Shown here in pieces: positions 30,912 through 40,002 of a stretch of 64,000 nucleotides of DNA (within the stretch, counting starts at the first letter, position 1; each line of letters begins with the position of its first letter). The notes under the pieces are model-generated. The model saw nothing but the letters and a program-made list of their open reading frames with translations. It did no database searches and was not told where the DNA came from. A program made the translations under genes and the position numbers. The DNA lies in contig NZ_JAFLND010000002.1 of assembly GCF_017313105.1 (NCBI RefSeq), positions 310,001 to 374,000 of the forward strand, read 5' to 3'. The DNA comes from [Muricauda] lutisoli (nom. illeg.). Lineage in GTDB: Bacteria > Bacteroidota > Bacteroidia > Flavobacteriales > Flavobacteriaceae.

Positions 30912-32462
30912 GTGAATAGAGAATTAATCGTAAGATCTACTCCTGATGCAGTCGATTTTGCCTTACTAAAGGATGGAAAATTAGTAGAATTACACAAGGA
31001 AGAGGACAACAACAACTTTTCCGTAGGGGATATCTTCCTAGCCAAGATAAGAAAACCCGTTACAGGCCTAAATGCAGCATTTGTCAATGTAGGTTATGAA
31101 AAAGATGCGTTCCTGCATTATCATGACCTCGGCCCGCAACTGTCCTCCATGTTGAAATTCATTAAAAAAGCTAGAACAGGGAAGCTTAAAGATTATTCCC
31201 TGAGAAATTTTCCATTTGAAAAAGACATTGACAAGAATGGCAGCATCAATGATGTACTAAAAGCCAATCAGTCACTACTGGTACAAATAGTAAAAGAACC
31301 CATATCAACAAAGGGACCAAGAATCAGCTCCGAGCTTTCCATAGCCGGCCGCTTTCTGGTCATGGTACCTTTTTCCGATAGAGTCTCGGTATCCCAAAAA
31401 ATAGCGAGCAAAGAGGAAAAGGACAGACTTATTAGACTTGTAAAAAGTATTAAGCCCAAGGGATTTGGAGTAATCATTCGTACCGTAGCAGAAGGCAAAA
31501 AGGTTGCAGAGCTGGACAAAGATCTTCAGAACTTGTTTTCCAAATGGACAAACATGTGCAAGAAATTGCAAAGGGCGTCGCATCCATCCAAAGTTTTGGT
31601 GGAACTGAACAGGGCGTCATCCATCCTTAGGGATGTTTTCAACGATTCCTTTACTGGAATCCATGTTGATGAAGAAACTTTATACAACCAAATCAAGGAT
31701 TATTTGCACGAGATTGCACCAGAAAAAGAATCCATTGTAAAGTTGTACACCGGTTCGGCCCCAATTTTTGAGAAATTCGGGATAGAGCGTCAAATCAAGA
31801 CCTCTTTTGGCCGAACAGCATCCATGAGCCGTGGGGCCTACCTTGTGATTGAACATACCGAAGCTTTACACGTTATTGATGTAAACAGTGGTAACCGTTC
31901 CAACAAGGCAAAAAACCAAGAAGATACCGCTCTCGAAGTCAACCTTTTAGCTGCTACCGAAATTGCACGGCAATTACGGTTACGCGATATGGGAGGAATC
32001 ATTGTGGTAGATTTTATTGATATGACCAAAGGTGACCACAGACGTAAATTATTTGATCACCTTAGGGATGAAATGAAGGACGACCGAGCAAAACACAAAA
32101 TTTTGCCCCCCAGTAAATTTGGACTTGTCCAAATTACCAGACAACGTGTTCGTCCCGAAATGAATATCAAAACCAGCGAGGAAAACCCGAATGTATCGGG
32201 TGCCGAAGTAGAAGCTCCCATTGTCTTGATCGACAAGATTCAGGCAGATTTGGAGCGAATCCTTAAACCAGGGCGCAAAAACAACGGTATTGTATTGAAC
32301 ATACACCCGTTTATTGCGGCCTACCTTACCAAGGGATTCCCTTCCATTCGTTCCAAGTGGTTCAAGACCTATAAAAAATGGGTCAAAATACAACCTAGGG
32401 ATGCCTACAAATACCTTGAATATCGCTTTAAGGACAAAGATGGCAAAACAATACGACCATAA
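30912..32462 (+). CDS. rng: Ribonuclease E/G
   Basis: This 516-residue endoribonuclease acts in rRNA maturation and mRNA decay. It has the S1 domain (about 35-120, GDIFLAKIRKPVTGLNAAFVNVGYEKDAFLHYHDL) and the catalytic DNase I-like part, with the metal-binding Asp pair seen in VIDVNSGNRSNK (about 324) and GGIIVVDFIDMTKGDHR (about 357). The C-terminal GRKNNGIVLNIHPFIAAYL follows. The long disordered scaffold of E. coli RNase E is absent, as in RNase G. The start codon is GTG at 30912. Hairpins in its leader suggest post-transcriptional control. Confidence 0.95.
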   Translation: MNRELIVRSTPDAVDFALLKDGKLVELHKEEDNNNFSVGDIFLAKIRKPVTGLNAAFVNVGYEKDAFLHYHDLGPQLSSMLKFIKKARTGKLKDYSLRNFPFEKDIDKNGSINDVLKANQSLLVQIVKEPISTKGPRISSELSIAGRFLVMVPFSDRVSVSQKIASKEEKDRLIRLVKSIKPKGFGVIIRTVAEGKKVAELDKDLQNLFSKWTNMCKKLQRASHPSKVLVELNRASSILRDVFNDSFTGIHVDEETLYNQIKDYLHEIAPEKESIVKLYTGSAPIFEKFGIERQIKTSFGRTASMSRGAYLVIEHTEALHVIDVNSGNRSNKAKNQEDTALEVNLLAATEIARQLRLRDMGGIIVVDFIDMTKGDHRRKLFDHLRDEMKDDRAKHKILPPSKFGLVQITRQRVRPEMNIKTSEENPNVSGAEVEAPIVLIDKIQADLERILKPGRKNNGIVLNIHPFIAAYLTKGFPSIRSKWFKTYKKWVKIQPRDAYKYLEYRFKDKDGKTIRP

Positions 32463-32463
32463 T

Positions 32464-32496
32464 AAAAAGCGACCTCGGAAACGGGGTCGCTTTTTT
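32464..32496 (+). terminator. Intrinsic terminator after the RNase E/G gene
   Basis: AAAAAGCGACCTCG pairs with CGGGGTCGCTTTTT (one G-T wobble) around a GAAA tetraloop and ends in seven T. Confidence 0.88.
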
Positions 32497-32551
32497 TGTT
32501 TTTACCAGTTTGGTACAAAGCAGTATTTTTGATTGGCAAGCACCATAAATA

Positions 32552-34921
32552 ATGAAAACGACCACTCTCTTCCTAATCTGTATTTTAATCCTTGCATGTT
32601 CCTCACAAGTGGAGAAACCTTTATCCAGTCTATTGGAAAAATCCCCAAAAATCAGTGGAAAGGAAACCTACTTGAACTCTCCCTATGTCACTGCTGGAAA
32701 CAGAGTATATATGGTTGGTCATCAGAATGGAACCTTTCCAGAGCTTGGATGGCACATTAAGGGTGAAATGGGAGGAGTTTGGAACCATCCCATAAAACTT
32801 ATGGACGGTTTTGAAGCAAAAGTAGCGGTCAATGGCCAAGTTTTACCATTGGACAAGGCCTCCAAGTTTGTAAACTATCCATATGCAAATAAGCATATAT
32901 TCGAATTTAAAAAAGAAGGTCTCACCATTGAACGGATTCAATTTGTTCCGGATCATGCCCAAGGTGTTTTTGTACAGTTTCTAATCAAAAACAACACCCA
33001 AGAAAACATTGAAAGTAGCGTGGATTTTGTGGGTCATGCCAACTTGCGACCAACATGGTTGGGGGAGCGTTCAGACATGATAGACTCCAAGGATTCAGCT
33101 ACATTCGAAGAAAAGTATTGGATAGCCAAGGATAGTTTAAATTCTTGGTACACTGTTTTTGGATCCGACCAAACACCTATTTCCTCCGAAGCGATAAAAG
33201 GGTCGGACAATAAAAAAGGTACATCCAACGCACTTAAATACCTTGTTGAAATCCCCGCCAATTCAGAGAAAACTCTAAATTTTGCCCTAGCCGGTTCATA
33301 TATTTCCCGTGAAAATGCGCTTAATGCATACCATAACATTTTAGAGGACCCAGTAAAGTTGGCCAAAGCAAAAAAAGACCGTTACGAACAACTTGCCAAC
33401 CAGTCCAAACTAACTATTCCCGACAAGCACTTACAAGAAACATTTGAATGGTTAAAATATAATTGCGATTGGCTTGTACGAACCGTACCCGAGATAGGAA
33501 CAGGCATTGGCGCCGGTATACCGGACTACCCCTGGTGGTTTGGCGTGGACAGCGAATATGCCCTTAAAGGATACATGGCCGTTGGCCAGGAGAGTATTGT
33601 AATGAATACCATAAAACTTTTGGACAGTGTTTCTACAGCTGTCAATGGTAATGGTAGGATACTTCATGAAATGTCCACCAATGGTGTTGTTTTTAATAAA
33701 GGGAACATCAATGAAACACCTCAATTTGCATCGTTGATATGGGAAATTTATAAGTGGAACGGCAATAAAGAATTTCTTGAAACATATTTTCCAACGGTCA
33801 AAAAAGGCTTAAAATGGCTTTTGGAACAGAATGATGACAACCAAAATCTATTCCCAGATGGTTTTGGCATGATGGAGATACACGGCCTTGATAGTGAAAT
33901 GATAGATGTTGCCTCCTATACGCAACGAGCATTTGCCGATGCCGCTCTTATGGCAGCTGAGCTGGACGAATTTGAATTGGCGCAGGGGTATCAAGAATTG
34001 GCTGATGAGCTTGGACAAAAAATAAATACTGAATTTTGGTCCGATACTTTTGAATCCTATGCCGACTTTATTGGTTCTGATGAACAAGCACTGCATTTAA
34101 TAGAAGACGCCTTGGTAAGGGCAGATACGTTGAACAAACCTTGGGCCATTGAGGAACTTACAACCACAAAACAGCAAATTTTACGAAATCCGTCCGATGA
34201 ACCTAAGCCTTTTGTACTATATCATAACTGGGTGGTGAATACCCCGATGGAAATGGGCATAGCGGATTCAACGAAAGCAATTTTGGGCTTGGATAAAGCA
34301 AAGAAATTTACAAATCCTTTTGGGGTGTTCGTAACGGGAATTGATCGCGACGAGACAGCCGGTCAAGAAGACGGAACTTTTAAGGGAAGTAAAGTGTTTT
34401 CTTATACCGGTGCTGTAATGACATTGCCCACTGGAGTGCAGGCAGTCGCAGAAAATAATTATGGACGCCCTGACCAAGCACTTGATTATTTAAAAAGAAT
34501 GTCACGTTCTTTTAGTTACGCACTACCCGGAAGTATGTACGAGGTTTCCCCGGACTATGGGATGATGACGCAGGCTTGGAATATTTATGCCTTTGCGGTT
34601 CCCATTGTAAACCAGTTTTTTGGTATCCAACCATTGGCCCATGAGAAAACAGTGGTTATTGAACCTCAAATGCCCACTGAGTGGAACAATGCTTCGTTGG
34701 AAAACGTAAGGGTAGGAGATAACGAGATTTCGATATGGCATACAATATCCAAGGAATCCGATCAAATTAAAATACAACAACGAAAAACTGACTGGAAAAT
34801 TAAACTTATTTTACCCGAAGGCGAATATAAAGTGACAGAAGGTAATGCAGAAACTGTAACGGAAAACGGAAAAACCATGCTCACTTTTTCAAGTAACGCA
34901 CTTATGGTAACAAAAGAATAA
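32552..34921 (+). CDS. Glucosidase-like (alpha/alpha)6-barrel lipoprotein, amylo-alpha-1,6-glucosidase type
   Basis: This 789-residue lipoprotein (signal ending LILACSS, Cys16) has an N-terminal beta-rich domain (about 40-270) and a helical barrel (about 290-680) with features of the glycogen-debranching/GH63-like clan: CDWLVRTVPEIGTGIGAGIPDYPWWFGVDSEYALKGY, FASLIWEIYKWNGNKEFLETYFP and PDGFGMMEIHGLD. A short beta domain closes the protein. Acidic residues in the DYPWW and GMMEIHGLDSEM segments could be catalytic. It probably cleaves an oligosaccharide at the cell surface or in the periplasm; the linkage is unknown. recX follows 6 bases later. Confidence 0.8.
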   Translation: MKTTTLFLICILILACSSQVEKPLSSLLEKSPKISGKETYLNSPYVTAGNRVYMVGHQNGTFPELGWHIKGEMGGVWNHPIKLMDGFEAKVAVNGQVLPLDKASKFVNYPYANKHIFEFKKEGLTIERIQFVPDHAQGVFVQFLIKNNTQENIESSVDFVGHANLRPTWLGERSDMIDSKDSATFEEKYWIAKDSLNSWYTVFGSDQTPISSEAIKGSDNKKGTSNALKYLVEIPANSEKTLNFALAGSYISRENALNAYHNILEDPVKLAKAKKDRYEQLANQSKLTIPDKHLQETFEWLKYNCDWLVRTVPEIGTGIGAGIPDYPWWFGVDSEYALKGYMAVGQESIVMNTIKLLDSVSTAVNGNGRILHEMSTNGVVFNKGNINETPQFASLIWEIYKWNGNKEFLETYFPTVKKGLKWLLEQNDDNQNLFPDGFGMMEIHGLDSEMIDVASYTQRAFADAALMAAELDEFELAQGYQELADELGQKINTEFWSDTFESYADFIGSDEQALHLIEDALVRADTLNKPWAIEELTTTKQQILRNPSDEPKPFVLYHNWVVNTPMEMGIADSTKAILGLDKAKKFTNPFGVFVTGIDRDETAGQEDGTFKGSKVFSYTGAVMTLPTGVQAVAENNYGRPDQALDYLKRMSRSFSYALPGSMYEVSPDYGMMTQAWNIYAFAVPIVNQFFGIQPLAHEKTVVIEPQMPTEWNNASLENVRVGDNEISIWHTISKESDQIKIQQRKTDWKIKLILPEGEYKVTEGNAETVTENGKTMLTFSSNALMVTKE

Positions 34922-34927
34922 ACATAG

Positions 34928-35413
34928 ATGGAATCCCAGTTTTCTTCCCAAAAATTTTACTCTGTCCAAGAGGCTACCAAAAAGATGGAACGCTACTGTG
35001 CCTACCAGGAACGATGCCACAAGGAAGTCACGGAAAAATTAAGGGCCATGAACATGATTCCAGAGGCCATCGATCAAATCGTGGGACATCTGATCCAAGA
35101 GAATTTCCTTAACGAAGAACGTTTTGCAAAGGCCTTTGCACGAGGCAAATTCAATATTAAAAAGTGGGGGAGCAATAGAATTACCAGGGAATTAAAGTTT
35201 CGTGGTATCTCCACTTACAATATTAAAAGTGCTTTGGCGGAAATACAGAATGATGATTACCTAAAAACTTTTGACGAACTCGCCAAAAAGAGATTAGGTC
35301 AAATAAAAGAGACGAATCCCTTCAAGAAAAAAAAGAAACTGTCCGATTACCTGCTATACCGGGGTTGGGAAAGTCATTTGGTCTACGAAAAAGCAAATGA
35401 ACTTATCAAATAA
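34928..35413 (+). CDS. recX: Regulatory protein RecX
   Basis: RecX binds RecA filaments and limits recombinase activity. The 161-residue protein has the three-repeat helical layout: ATKKMERYCAYQERCHKEVTEKL, then IVGHLIQENFLNEERFAKAFARGKFNIKKWGSNRITRELKFRGIS, then KKLSDYLLYRGWESHLVYEKANEL. The middle repeat is the best conserved. It is not next to recA here; it starts 6 bases after the glucosidase-like gene and may share its transcript. It ends one base before the convergent cupin gene. Confidence 0.93.
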   Translation: MESQFSSQKFYSVQEATKKMERYCAYQERCHKEVTEKLRAMNMIPEAIDQIVGHLIQENFLNEERFAKAFARGKFNIKKWGSNRITRELKFRGISTYNIKSALAEIQNDDYLKTFDELAKKRLGQIKETNPFKKKKKLSDYLLYRGWESHLVYEKANELIK

Positions 35414-35414
35414 C

Positions 35415-36284
35415 TCAATCTTGCAGTAATAGTTTCTGCGTTCGTTCCACAGCCTCTTCGTTTTTCCAATCAATCCATTCTTGGCCTCTGAGTTTTCGCA
35501 TCAGGTTATCAAAATGGCGCATCACAAAAATGTTGTAGACTGCCTTCCCCAGATTTTTGGGTTTTCTGGCAATGGCCCGTAAACTCATGGAAAAACCAGC
35601 TGTTATATACTTCATGTGGTGCCAATAACCTTCAGGTATATAAAGTACATTCCCGTGTTCCAAATGCGTAATGTAACCTTTTGCACGTTGCAGGGCGGGC
35701 CATTTTTGCATATCGGGATCGGTAAAATCTATGTCTTCCCTAGTAATCAAGGAATGGGGTATCTTATATAAAAACTTGGTCTCGTCCTGTGAAAAAAGAA
35801 TACATTGTTTTGTTCCTTCAAAATGAAAATGAAAAATATTTGCCAAATCAATATCGTAGTGCATAAAAGTATGCGAATCTTCCCCTCCAAAAAACAACAT
35901 GGGCAACCCTTTCATAAGCCGTAATCCAAAATCTGGATAAGTATAGTCTTTTTGAAGTTCCGGAACTTCCTTTAAAATATTCCAAAGAAAAATGCGGTAT
36001 TTGGTAGGGCCACTTTTTAAAAGCTCCACATAGTCCGTCATTTTCATTTTGGCATGGGGTTCGTTAAAGCCTTCGTCATGCTTTACGGGGCGGTCATCAT
36101 ACAGGGGCACTTCCTTGTCCCCGGCAATTTCCTTCATATAATCCAAGTTCCACTTGGAATAGGCTGGCCAATCCTCAATAAAGCGCTCGATTACAACAGG
36201 CTTCTGAGGCTTGAAATATTTTTGGATAAACTCCTGCTTTGTCAGGGTTTTTTCCCGAGGTATCTGTTCAAGATTCAGCTTCAA
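35415..36284 (-). CDS. JmjC-like cupin protein (cupin_8)
   Basis: This 289-residue protein resembles Fe(II)/2-oxoglutarate-dependent JmjC-type hydroxylases. The front segment is KPQKPVVIERFIEDWPAYSKWN. The metal-binding HxD is in FMHYDIDLANIFHFHFEG, and a distal His is in GYWHHMKYITAGFSMSLR. Such proteins hydroxylate protein or small-molecule targets; the substrate here is unknown. No ATG lies at the front; the start at 36284 is TTG encoding (M)KLNLEQIPRE, which looks like the family N terminus. Upstream on the same strand are only the remains of bioB. Confidence 0.87.
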   Translation of the reverse strand: MKLNLEQIPREKTLTKQEFIQKYFKPQKPVVIERFIEDWPAYSKWNLDYMKEIAGDKEVPLYDDRPVKHDEGFNEPHAKMKMTDYVELLKSGPTKYRIFLWNILKEVPELQKDYTYPDFGLRLMKGLPMLFFGGEDSHTFMHYDIDLANIFHFHFEGTKQCILFSQDETKFLYKIPHSLITREDIDFTDPDMQKWPALQRAKGYITHLEHGNVLYIPEGYWHHMKYITAGFSMSLRAIARKPKNLGKAVYNIFVMRHFDNLMRKLRGQEWIDWKNEEAVERTQKLLLQD

Positions 36285-36355
36285 AATTTCAAGGAATTTG
36301 AAACCCTAAATTAATAAAAGGTTTTTATATAGTTCGGGAACTTCTCCTTGGGTAC

Positions 36356-36475
36356 CTATTTACCTTTCTCCTTGGCGGCCTCGTTCCGTTCTTCCCGCGA
36401 CAATCGCACTTGTGCCCACGGCATTACAATACGGGGTAGTGGCCACCATCCGTATCATTTCCAATATTTTTGCAA
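36356..36475 (-). pseudogene. bioB: Biotin synthase (bioB) 3' fragment, frameshifted
   Basis: On the minus strand the frame AKILEMIRMVATT is followed, after a one-base shift, by RIVMP-WAQVRLS, and in the first frame again by AGRTE. Placed together these match the conserved biotin synthase segment EMIRMVATTRIVMPxxQVRLSAGRT. The shift lies at a run of four C (minus strand) at 36433-36436. The next conserved part (AMCFxAGANSIF) is missing. A possible KPFI tail is visible near 36315-36326, so the deletion may be internal. No intact bioB exists in the window. The identification is by memory of the family, but the match is long enough to be convincing. Confidence 0.75.
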
Positions 36476-36505
36476 AGGTTTTTAATATTCCATGGGTTGT
36501 TGTGC

Positions 36506-38338
36506 CTATTTAAAACTATATCGCAAGCCAAATAGAACATTACTTGGCGGCATAGGTACAAAACCAGACTCGATGTAATCTGCATCGAAAATATTACTTG
36601 CAGTAATGGTAAACTCCGCCTGTTTTACTTTAACAGCCAATGATGCATCCCAAACATTATATGTTTGTCCCGTAGTACGTTCTGCATACTTATAAATTAT
36701 ATTCTGACGTACATTTTTGAACAATTGTGTGCTTAAGCGCGTGGTATATTGGTGTTTTAGCGTATTTAAAGAGTAACGGGATAATTCTTCGTTTTGATCT
36801 AAAATATTATCATCTAAAAAAGCATAGCCTACACTTAAGGTTTGCGTAAAGTCTTTGAACTTAAAATTATAAGCAGCATCTAACTCTAAGCCTTTAGTAT
36901 TTACTTCCGTAATGTTTGTAGCTACAAATACATCTTCAGATACATCGTTTCTAATATAATCTATTAGATTGTCTGCGTCTCTATTAAAAATGGCAACGCT
37001 GGCATTAAATTTAGGAGAGGTGTACTTCAAGCCTAATTCTTGCGCAAAAGCTTCTTCTGGCTCCAAATCTGCGTTACCACTGGTAACTGGGTCGTTATAG
37101 AACAAATCTGTATAAGTCGGTATGCGGTAGGTATAACCAATATTACCATATACTTTAAAAGTATTGGTAAGGTTATAACCTATATCCAATCCAGGGAACG
37201 CTTTAAACTTAAAGTCAGAAAAGTAGGTTAGCGCCACACCTGGAGTAATATCCAACTTGCTATCCGCTACACTAAAACGGTGCTCTAAAAACACATTGGA
37301 CATAAAACGGTTTGGGTTACCTAGATTATTACTTCTTAGATAGATTTTAGAAAACTCTACTCCAAATCCTGTAATTCCTAATTTAGAGGCATAAGAGGCA
37401 TTGGTTTCTACCCCAACCTTGTTAGAAATGTGCATGTTCCTATAAAAACCAGGATCATTTCGCCTCAAGAGAAACAAGTCTTGATTACGTTTCCAATAGA
37501 TTCTTGGCTGTATTTTCAGTTTGTTTTTCTTAAAGGTGGTAGAAAACGCCAAAAGGCTGTTTTGGGTTTCTTCATACTCATTAAATGTAGGGTTAGTGGT
37601 ATAAAAATTCTCAGCACCAAAATTACGCTCCAAGAAAGAAGCTGTCATTTCAATAGGCTGCGCATTTTTATTGAAAATGCTTTTTAAAAAGTAATTACCA
37701 TTATCGTAATCTGAGTTATTTCTATACCCCTCAGATGTCATCCTTCCCACATGTATGATATGAGTCGAGTTTTCCTTATCGATACCAGCAGTTGCACTGC
37801 CGTTTAATTGCCCAAAAGAACCCGCTTCTACATTTAAGGAAACAGAATTATCCAAATTCTTCTTGGTAATTATATTAATAGCGCCAGCAAATGCATTTTG
37901 TCCAAAAACCCGTGCAGCGGGACCTTTTATAATTTCTATTCTTTCTATAACCTCCAATGGCAAAGCTGCGTTCATGGTATGGTGCCCCGTTTGCGCATCG
38001 TCCATTTTAACGCCATCTATTAATAATAGGGTTTGGTCAAAACCACCTCCTCTTATATACAAATCTGCTTGGCTACCACCGGTACCACGTCTTCTTATAT
38101 CTACACCCGCAACTTGTTGTAGTAAATCTGCAACATTTACAGCAGCACTATTTTTAATATCATTGGAAGTGATGATATTAATGGTTCTTGAATTTTCCTT
38201 GAAAGGAAGGTTAATTCGGTTTGCGGTCACCACAACTTCGCCTAACGAATCTACCTTTACAACAGCATCGTCCTGTTGCGCTTTTACTTGAAAAGCACCG
38301 ACCAGTAAAATCGCAGAAAATAAAATTGATTTCTTCAT
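36506..38338 (-). CDS. BtuB-size TonB-dependent receptor, cargo unknown
   Basis: This 610-residue receptor has a signal peptide (ILLVGAFQVKA-Q), a plug (about 30-155: GEVVVTANRINLPFKENSR, VADLLQQVAGVDIRRRG, LYIRGGGFDQTLLLIDGVKM, GPAARVFGQNAFAGAINI) and a short barrel ending LFGLRYSFK. The size is like BtuB and other vitamin receptors rather than SusC types. No cobalamin or TPP riboswitch is seen before it. It is divergent from a MocR-type regulator with repeated AGTCC sites between them, and it sits between bioB and bioD remnants. Uptake of a vitamin-like compound is plausible; biotin or a B6 vitamer are guesses. It appears more A+T-rich than its neighbours by eye. Confidence 0.85.
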   Translation of the reverse strand: MKKSILFSAILLVGAFQVKAQQDDAVVKVDSLGEVVVTANRINLPFKENSRTINIITSNDIKNSAAVNVADLLQQVAGVDIRRRGTGGSQADLYIRGGGFDQTLLLIDGVKMDDAQTGHHTMNAALPLEVIERIEIIKGPAARVFGQNAFAGAINIITKKNLDNSVSLNVEAGSFGQLNGSATAGIDKENSTHIIHVGRMTSEGYRNNSDYDNGNYFLKSIFNKNAQPIEMTASFLERNFGAENFYTTNPTFNEYEETQNSLLAFSTTFKKNKLKIQPRIYWKRNQDLFLLRRNDPGFYRNMHISNKVGVETNASYASKLGITGFGVEFSKIYLRSNNLGNPNRFMSNVFLEHRFSVADSKLDITPGVALTYFSDFKFKAFPGLDIGYNLTNTFKVYGNIGYTYRIPTYTDLFYNDPVTSGNADLEPEEAFAQELGLKYTSPKFNASVAIFNRDADNLIDYIRNDVSEDVFVATNITEVNTKGLELDAAYNFKFKDFTQTLSVGYAFLDDNILDQNEELSRYSLNTLKHQYTTRLSTQLFKNVRQNIIYKYAERTTGQTYNVWDASLAVKVKQAEFTITASNIFDADYIESGFVPMPPSNVLFGLRYSFK

Positions 38339-38389
38339 TATTTAAGCTTGTAACGTAAGTTTTTAAGTCAATTCATTATATGCTGCAAA

Positions 38390-38450
38390 AGTCCTAACTT
38401 TCCGGACGATTAAACTAGTCCAGTTTTAAAACAATGAATAGTCCGGTTTT
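38390..38450. promoter_or_regulatory. Repeated AGTCC motif in the receptor/MocR divergent region
   Basis: AGTCC followed by a T-rich stretch occurs three times in direct orientation at 38390, 38417 and 38440 (spacing 27 and 23 bases), as AGTCCTAACTTT, AGTCCAGTTTT and AGTCCGGTTTTT. The last is inside the MocR coding start. An inverted GGAC is at 38404-38407. MocR-type regulators often bind direct repeats in such regions. Confidence 0.45.
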
Positions 38451-39930
38451 TGATTTGTTGGTCCAGCTAGTATCTGTAGACAGATCTATTGTTCAGCCTG
38501 CATATGTACAAGTGGCACAACAAATCATGAACGCCATTCAACGTGGCTATTTGGAAAAAGGCAGCAAATTACCTGGAACACGGGTTTTAAGTAAGTTGTT
38601 GAACGTTCATCGCAATACAGCTGTGGCCATCTATGATGAATTGTCCTCGCAAGGTTGGGTAAACATCATACCCAACAAGGGAACTTTTGTGTTAGTTCCA
38701 GAAGATTCCAAAGTAAAAATCAAAGCAACCACACAGCATATCAATCAAGTTTACGAGTATCCAAAAATTCCAGGATTCCCGTTCCAACAATCTTTTAATC
38801 TAGCTTCTACCAAAAAGGAGACCACTGCCAAATATTCTATAAGTGATGGTAAGCCCGATTTAAGGTTACATCCCGTGCACCAATTTTCTCGGTGGTATAG
38901 TGCTGCAATGAAAAGAAAGCCATTAATCAACAAATGGAATAGAACCAATGCTTTGATTCCTTCTGTTTTTAGCACGCAACTTTGCAACTACCTAAATGCC
39001 ACCAGGGGCTTCCATATAAAACCAACCAATTTATTGAATACCCGCAGTACGGAAATGAGTCTGTATATTGTTTCGCAGGTATTAATTAACCCAAGCGATT
39101 TGGTGCTGGTTGGACAACTAAGTAATTATGTGGCCAACATGATATTTCAACAAGCTGGGGCAAAAATAAAAACAGTACCTGTAGATGATGAGGGATTGGA
39201 TATTGGTTATATAAAGAAGCATTTTATACATGAGCACATTCGTTGTATCTATGTTTGCTCCAATAGGGACTATCCTACAACCACAACATTGAGCACCAAA
39301 AGAAGACTGCAATTATTGGAATTGGCCAAAACGCATGGTTTTGCCATAATTGAGGACGATTTTGACCATGATTTTCAGTTTGAAGGGTCTTCCATGTTGC
39401 CCATGGCAAGTGCAGATGCCAATGGGAATATTATTTACTTGGGTAAACTGGGGCAGTCTTTATTTCCAAGTTTTCATACTGGGTTTGTCGTGGCGCCAGA
39501 ACAGATAATTACCGAAGCCAATAATTACTTGCAATTATTGGATACCCAAGGAGACCTCATACAGGAACAAATGCTTTCGGAACTGATATCCGAAGGCGAA
39601 ATATACCGGCTCAAGAAAAAGAATATAGTAACCTACAAACAACGTAGAGATGCTTTATGCGCTTTTTTAAATGAATATTTTGACAACGTACTTGATTGGC
39701 AAATACCTTCTGGAGGGCTTGCTATGTGGTTGCGATTTAAAAACCCTATATCCTTGTTAAAACTAGCCGAAGAAGCGGAAAAACTGGATTTATTCCTACC
39801 AAAAACCATTCTCTATCAAGATAAAAATACCTGCGCCATTCGTTTTGGTTATGGGAATTTAAATGAGGTGGAACTTAAAATCGTAATTGAAAAGTTAAAA
39901 CAAGCGTACCTACAGTTGTTAGCTGATTAA
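38434..39930 (+). CDS. MocR/GabR-type GntR regulator with a degenerate aminotransferase domain
   Basis: This 498-residue protein has a GntR winged helix (about 20-90: AYVQVAQQIMNAIQRGYLEKGSKLPGTRVLSKLLNVHRNTA) fused to an aminotransferase-like domain (about 140-495). In normal MocR proteins PLP is bound by the Lys of a (T/S)FSK motif. Here the aligned stretch is YLGKLGQSLFP, so Gln341 takes the place of that Lys, and Tyr of EDDYD is Phe310 (EDDFD). PLP binding may be lost or shifted to Lys338. It is divergent from the TonB receptor and probably regulates it. A terminator follows. Confidence 0.9.
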   Translation: MNSPVFDLLVQLVSVDRSIVQPAYVQVAQQIMNAIQRGYLEKGSKLPGTRVLSKLLNVHRNTAVAIYDELSSQGWVNIIPNKGTFVLVPEDSKVKIKATTQHINQVYEYPKIPGFPFQQSFNLASTKKETTAKYSISDGKPDLRLHPVHQFSRWYSAAMKRKPLINKWNRTNALIPSVFSTQLCNYLNATRGFHIKPTNLLNTRSTEMSLYIVSQVLINPSDLVLVGQLSNYVANMIFQQAGAKIKTVPVDDEGLDIGYIKKHFIHEHIRCIYVCSNRDYPTTTTLSTKRRLQLLELAKTHGFAIIEDDFDHDFQFEGSSMLPMASADANGNIIYLGKLGQSLFPSFHTGFVVAPEQIITEANNYLQLLDTQGDLIQEQMLSELISEGEIYRLKKKNIVTYKQRRDALCAFLNEYFDNVLDWQIPSGGLAMWLRFKNPISLLKLAEEAEKLDLFLPKTILYQDKNTCAIRFGYGNLNEVELKIVIEKLKQAYLQLLAD

Positions 39931-39933
39931 AAT

Positions 39934-39965
39934 AAAAAGAGACCATTTAAAAACGGTCTCTTTAA
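39934..39965 (+). terminator. Intrinsic terminator after the MocR-type gene
   Basis: AAAGAGACC pairs with GGTCTCTTT around an ATTTAAAAAC loop, just after the stop codon. Confidence 0.75.
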
Positions 39966-40002
39966 ACATTCAAATTTATCTATATTGCAAAGATGATAAT
40001 CA

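Noticed and set aside
37863..38291. A 142-codon plus-strand frame inside the small TonB receptor
   Set aside because: Its composition (many Ser, Pro and Ile) is that of an antisense shadow, and the receptor plug motifs on the other strand are clear.
38339..38433. Possible cobalamin riboswitch before the BtuB-size receptor
   Set aside because: The leader is under 100 bases and lacks the conserved B12-box and core blocks.
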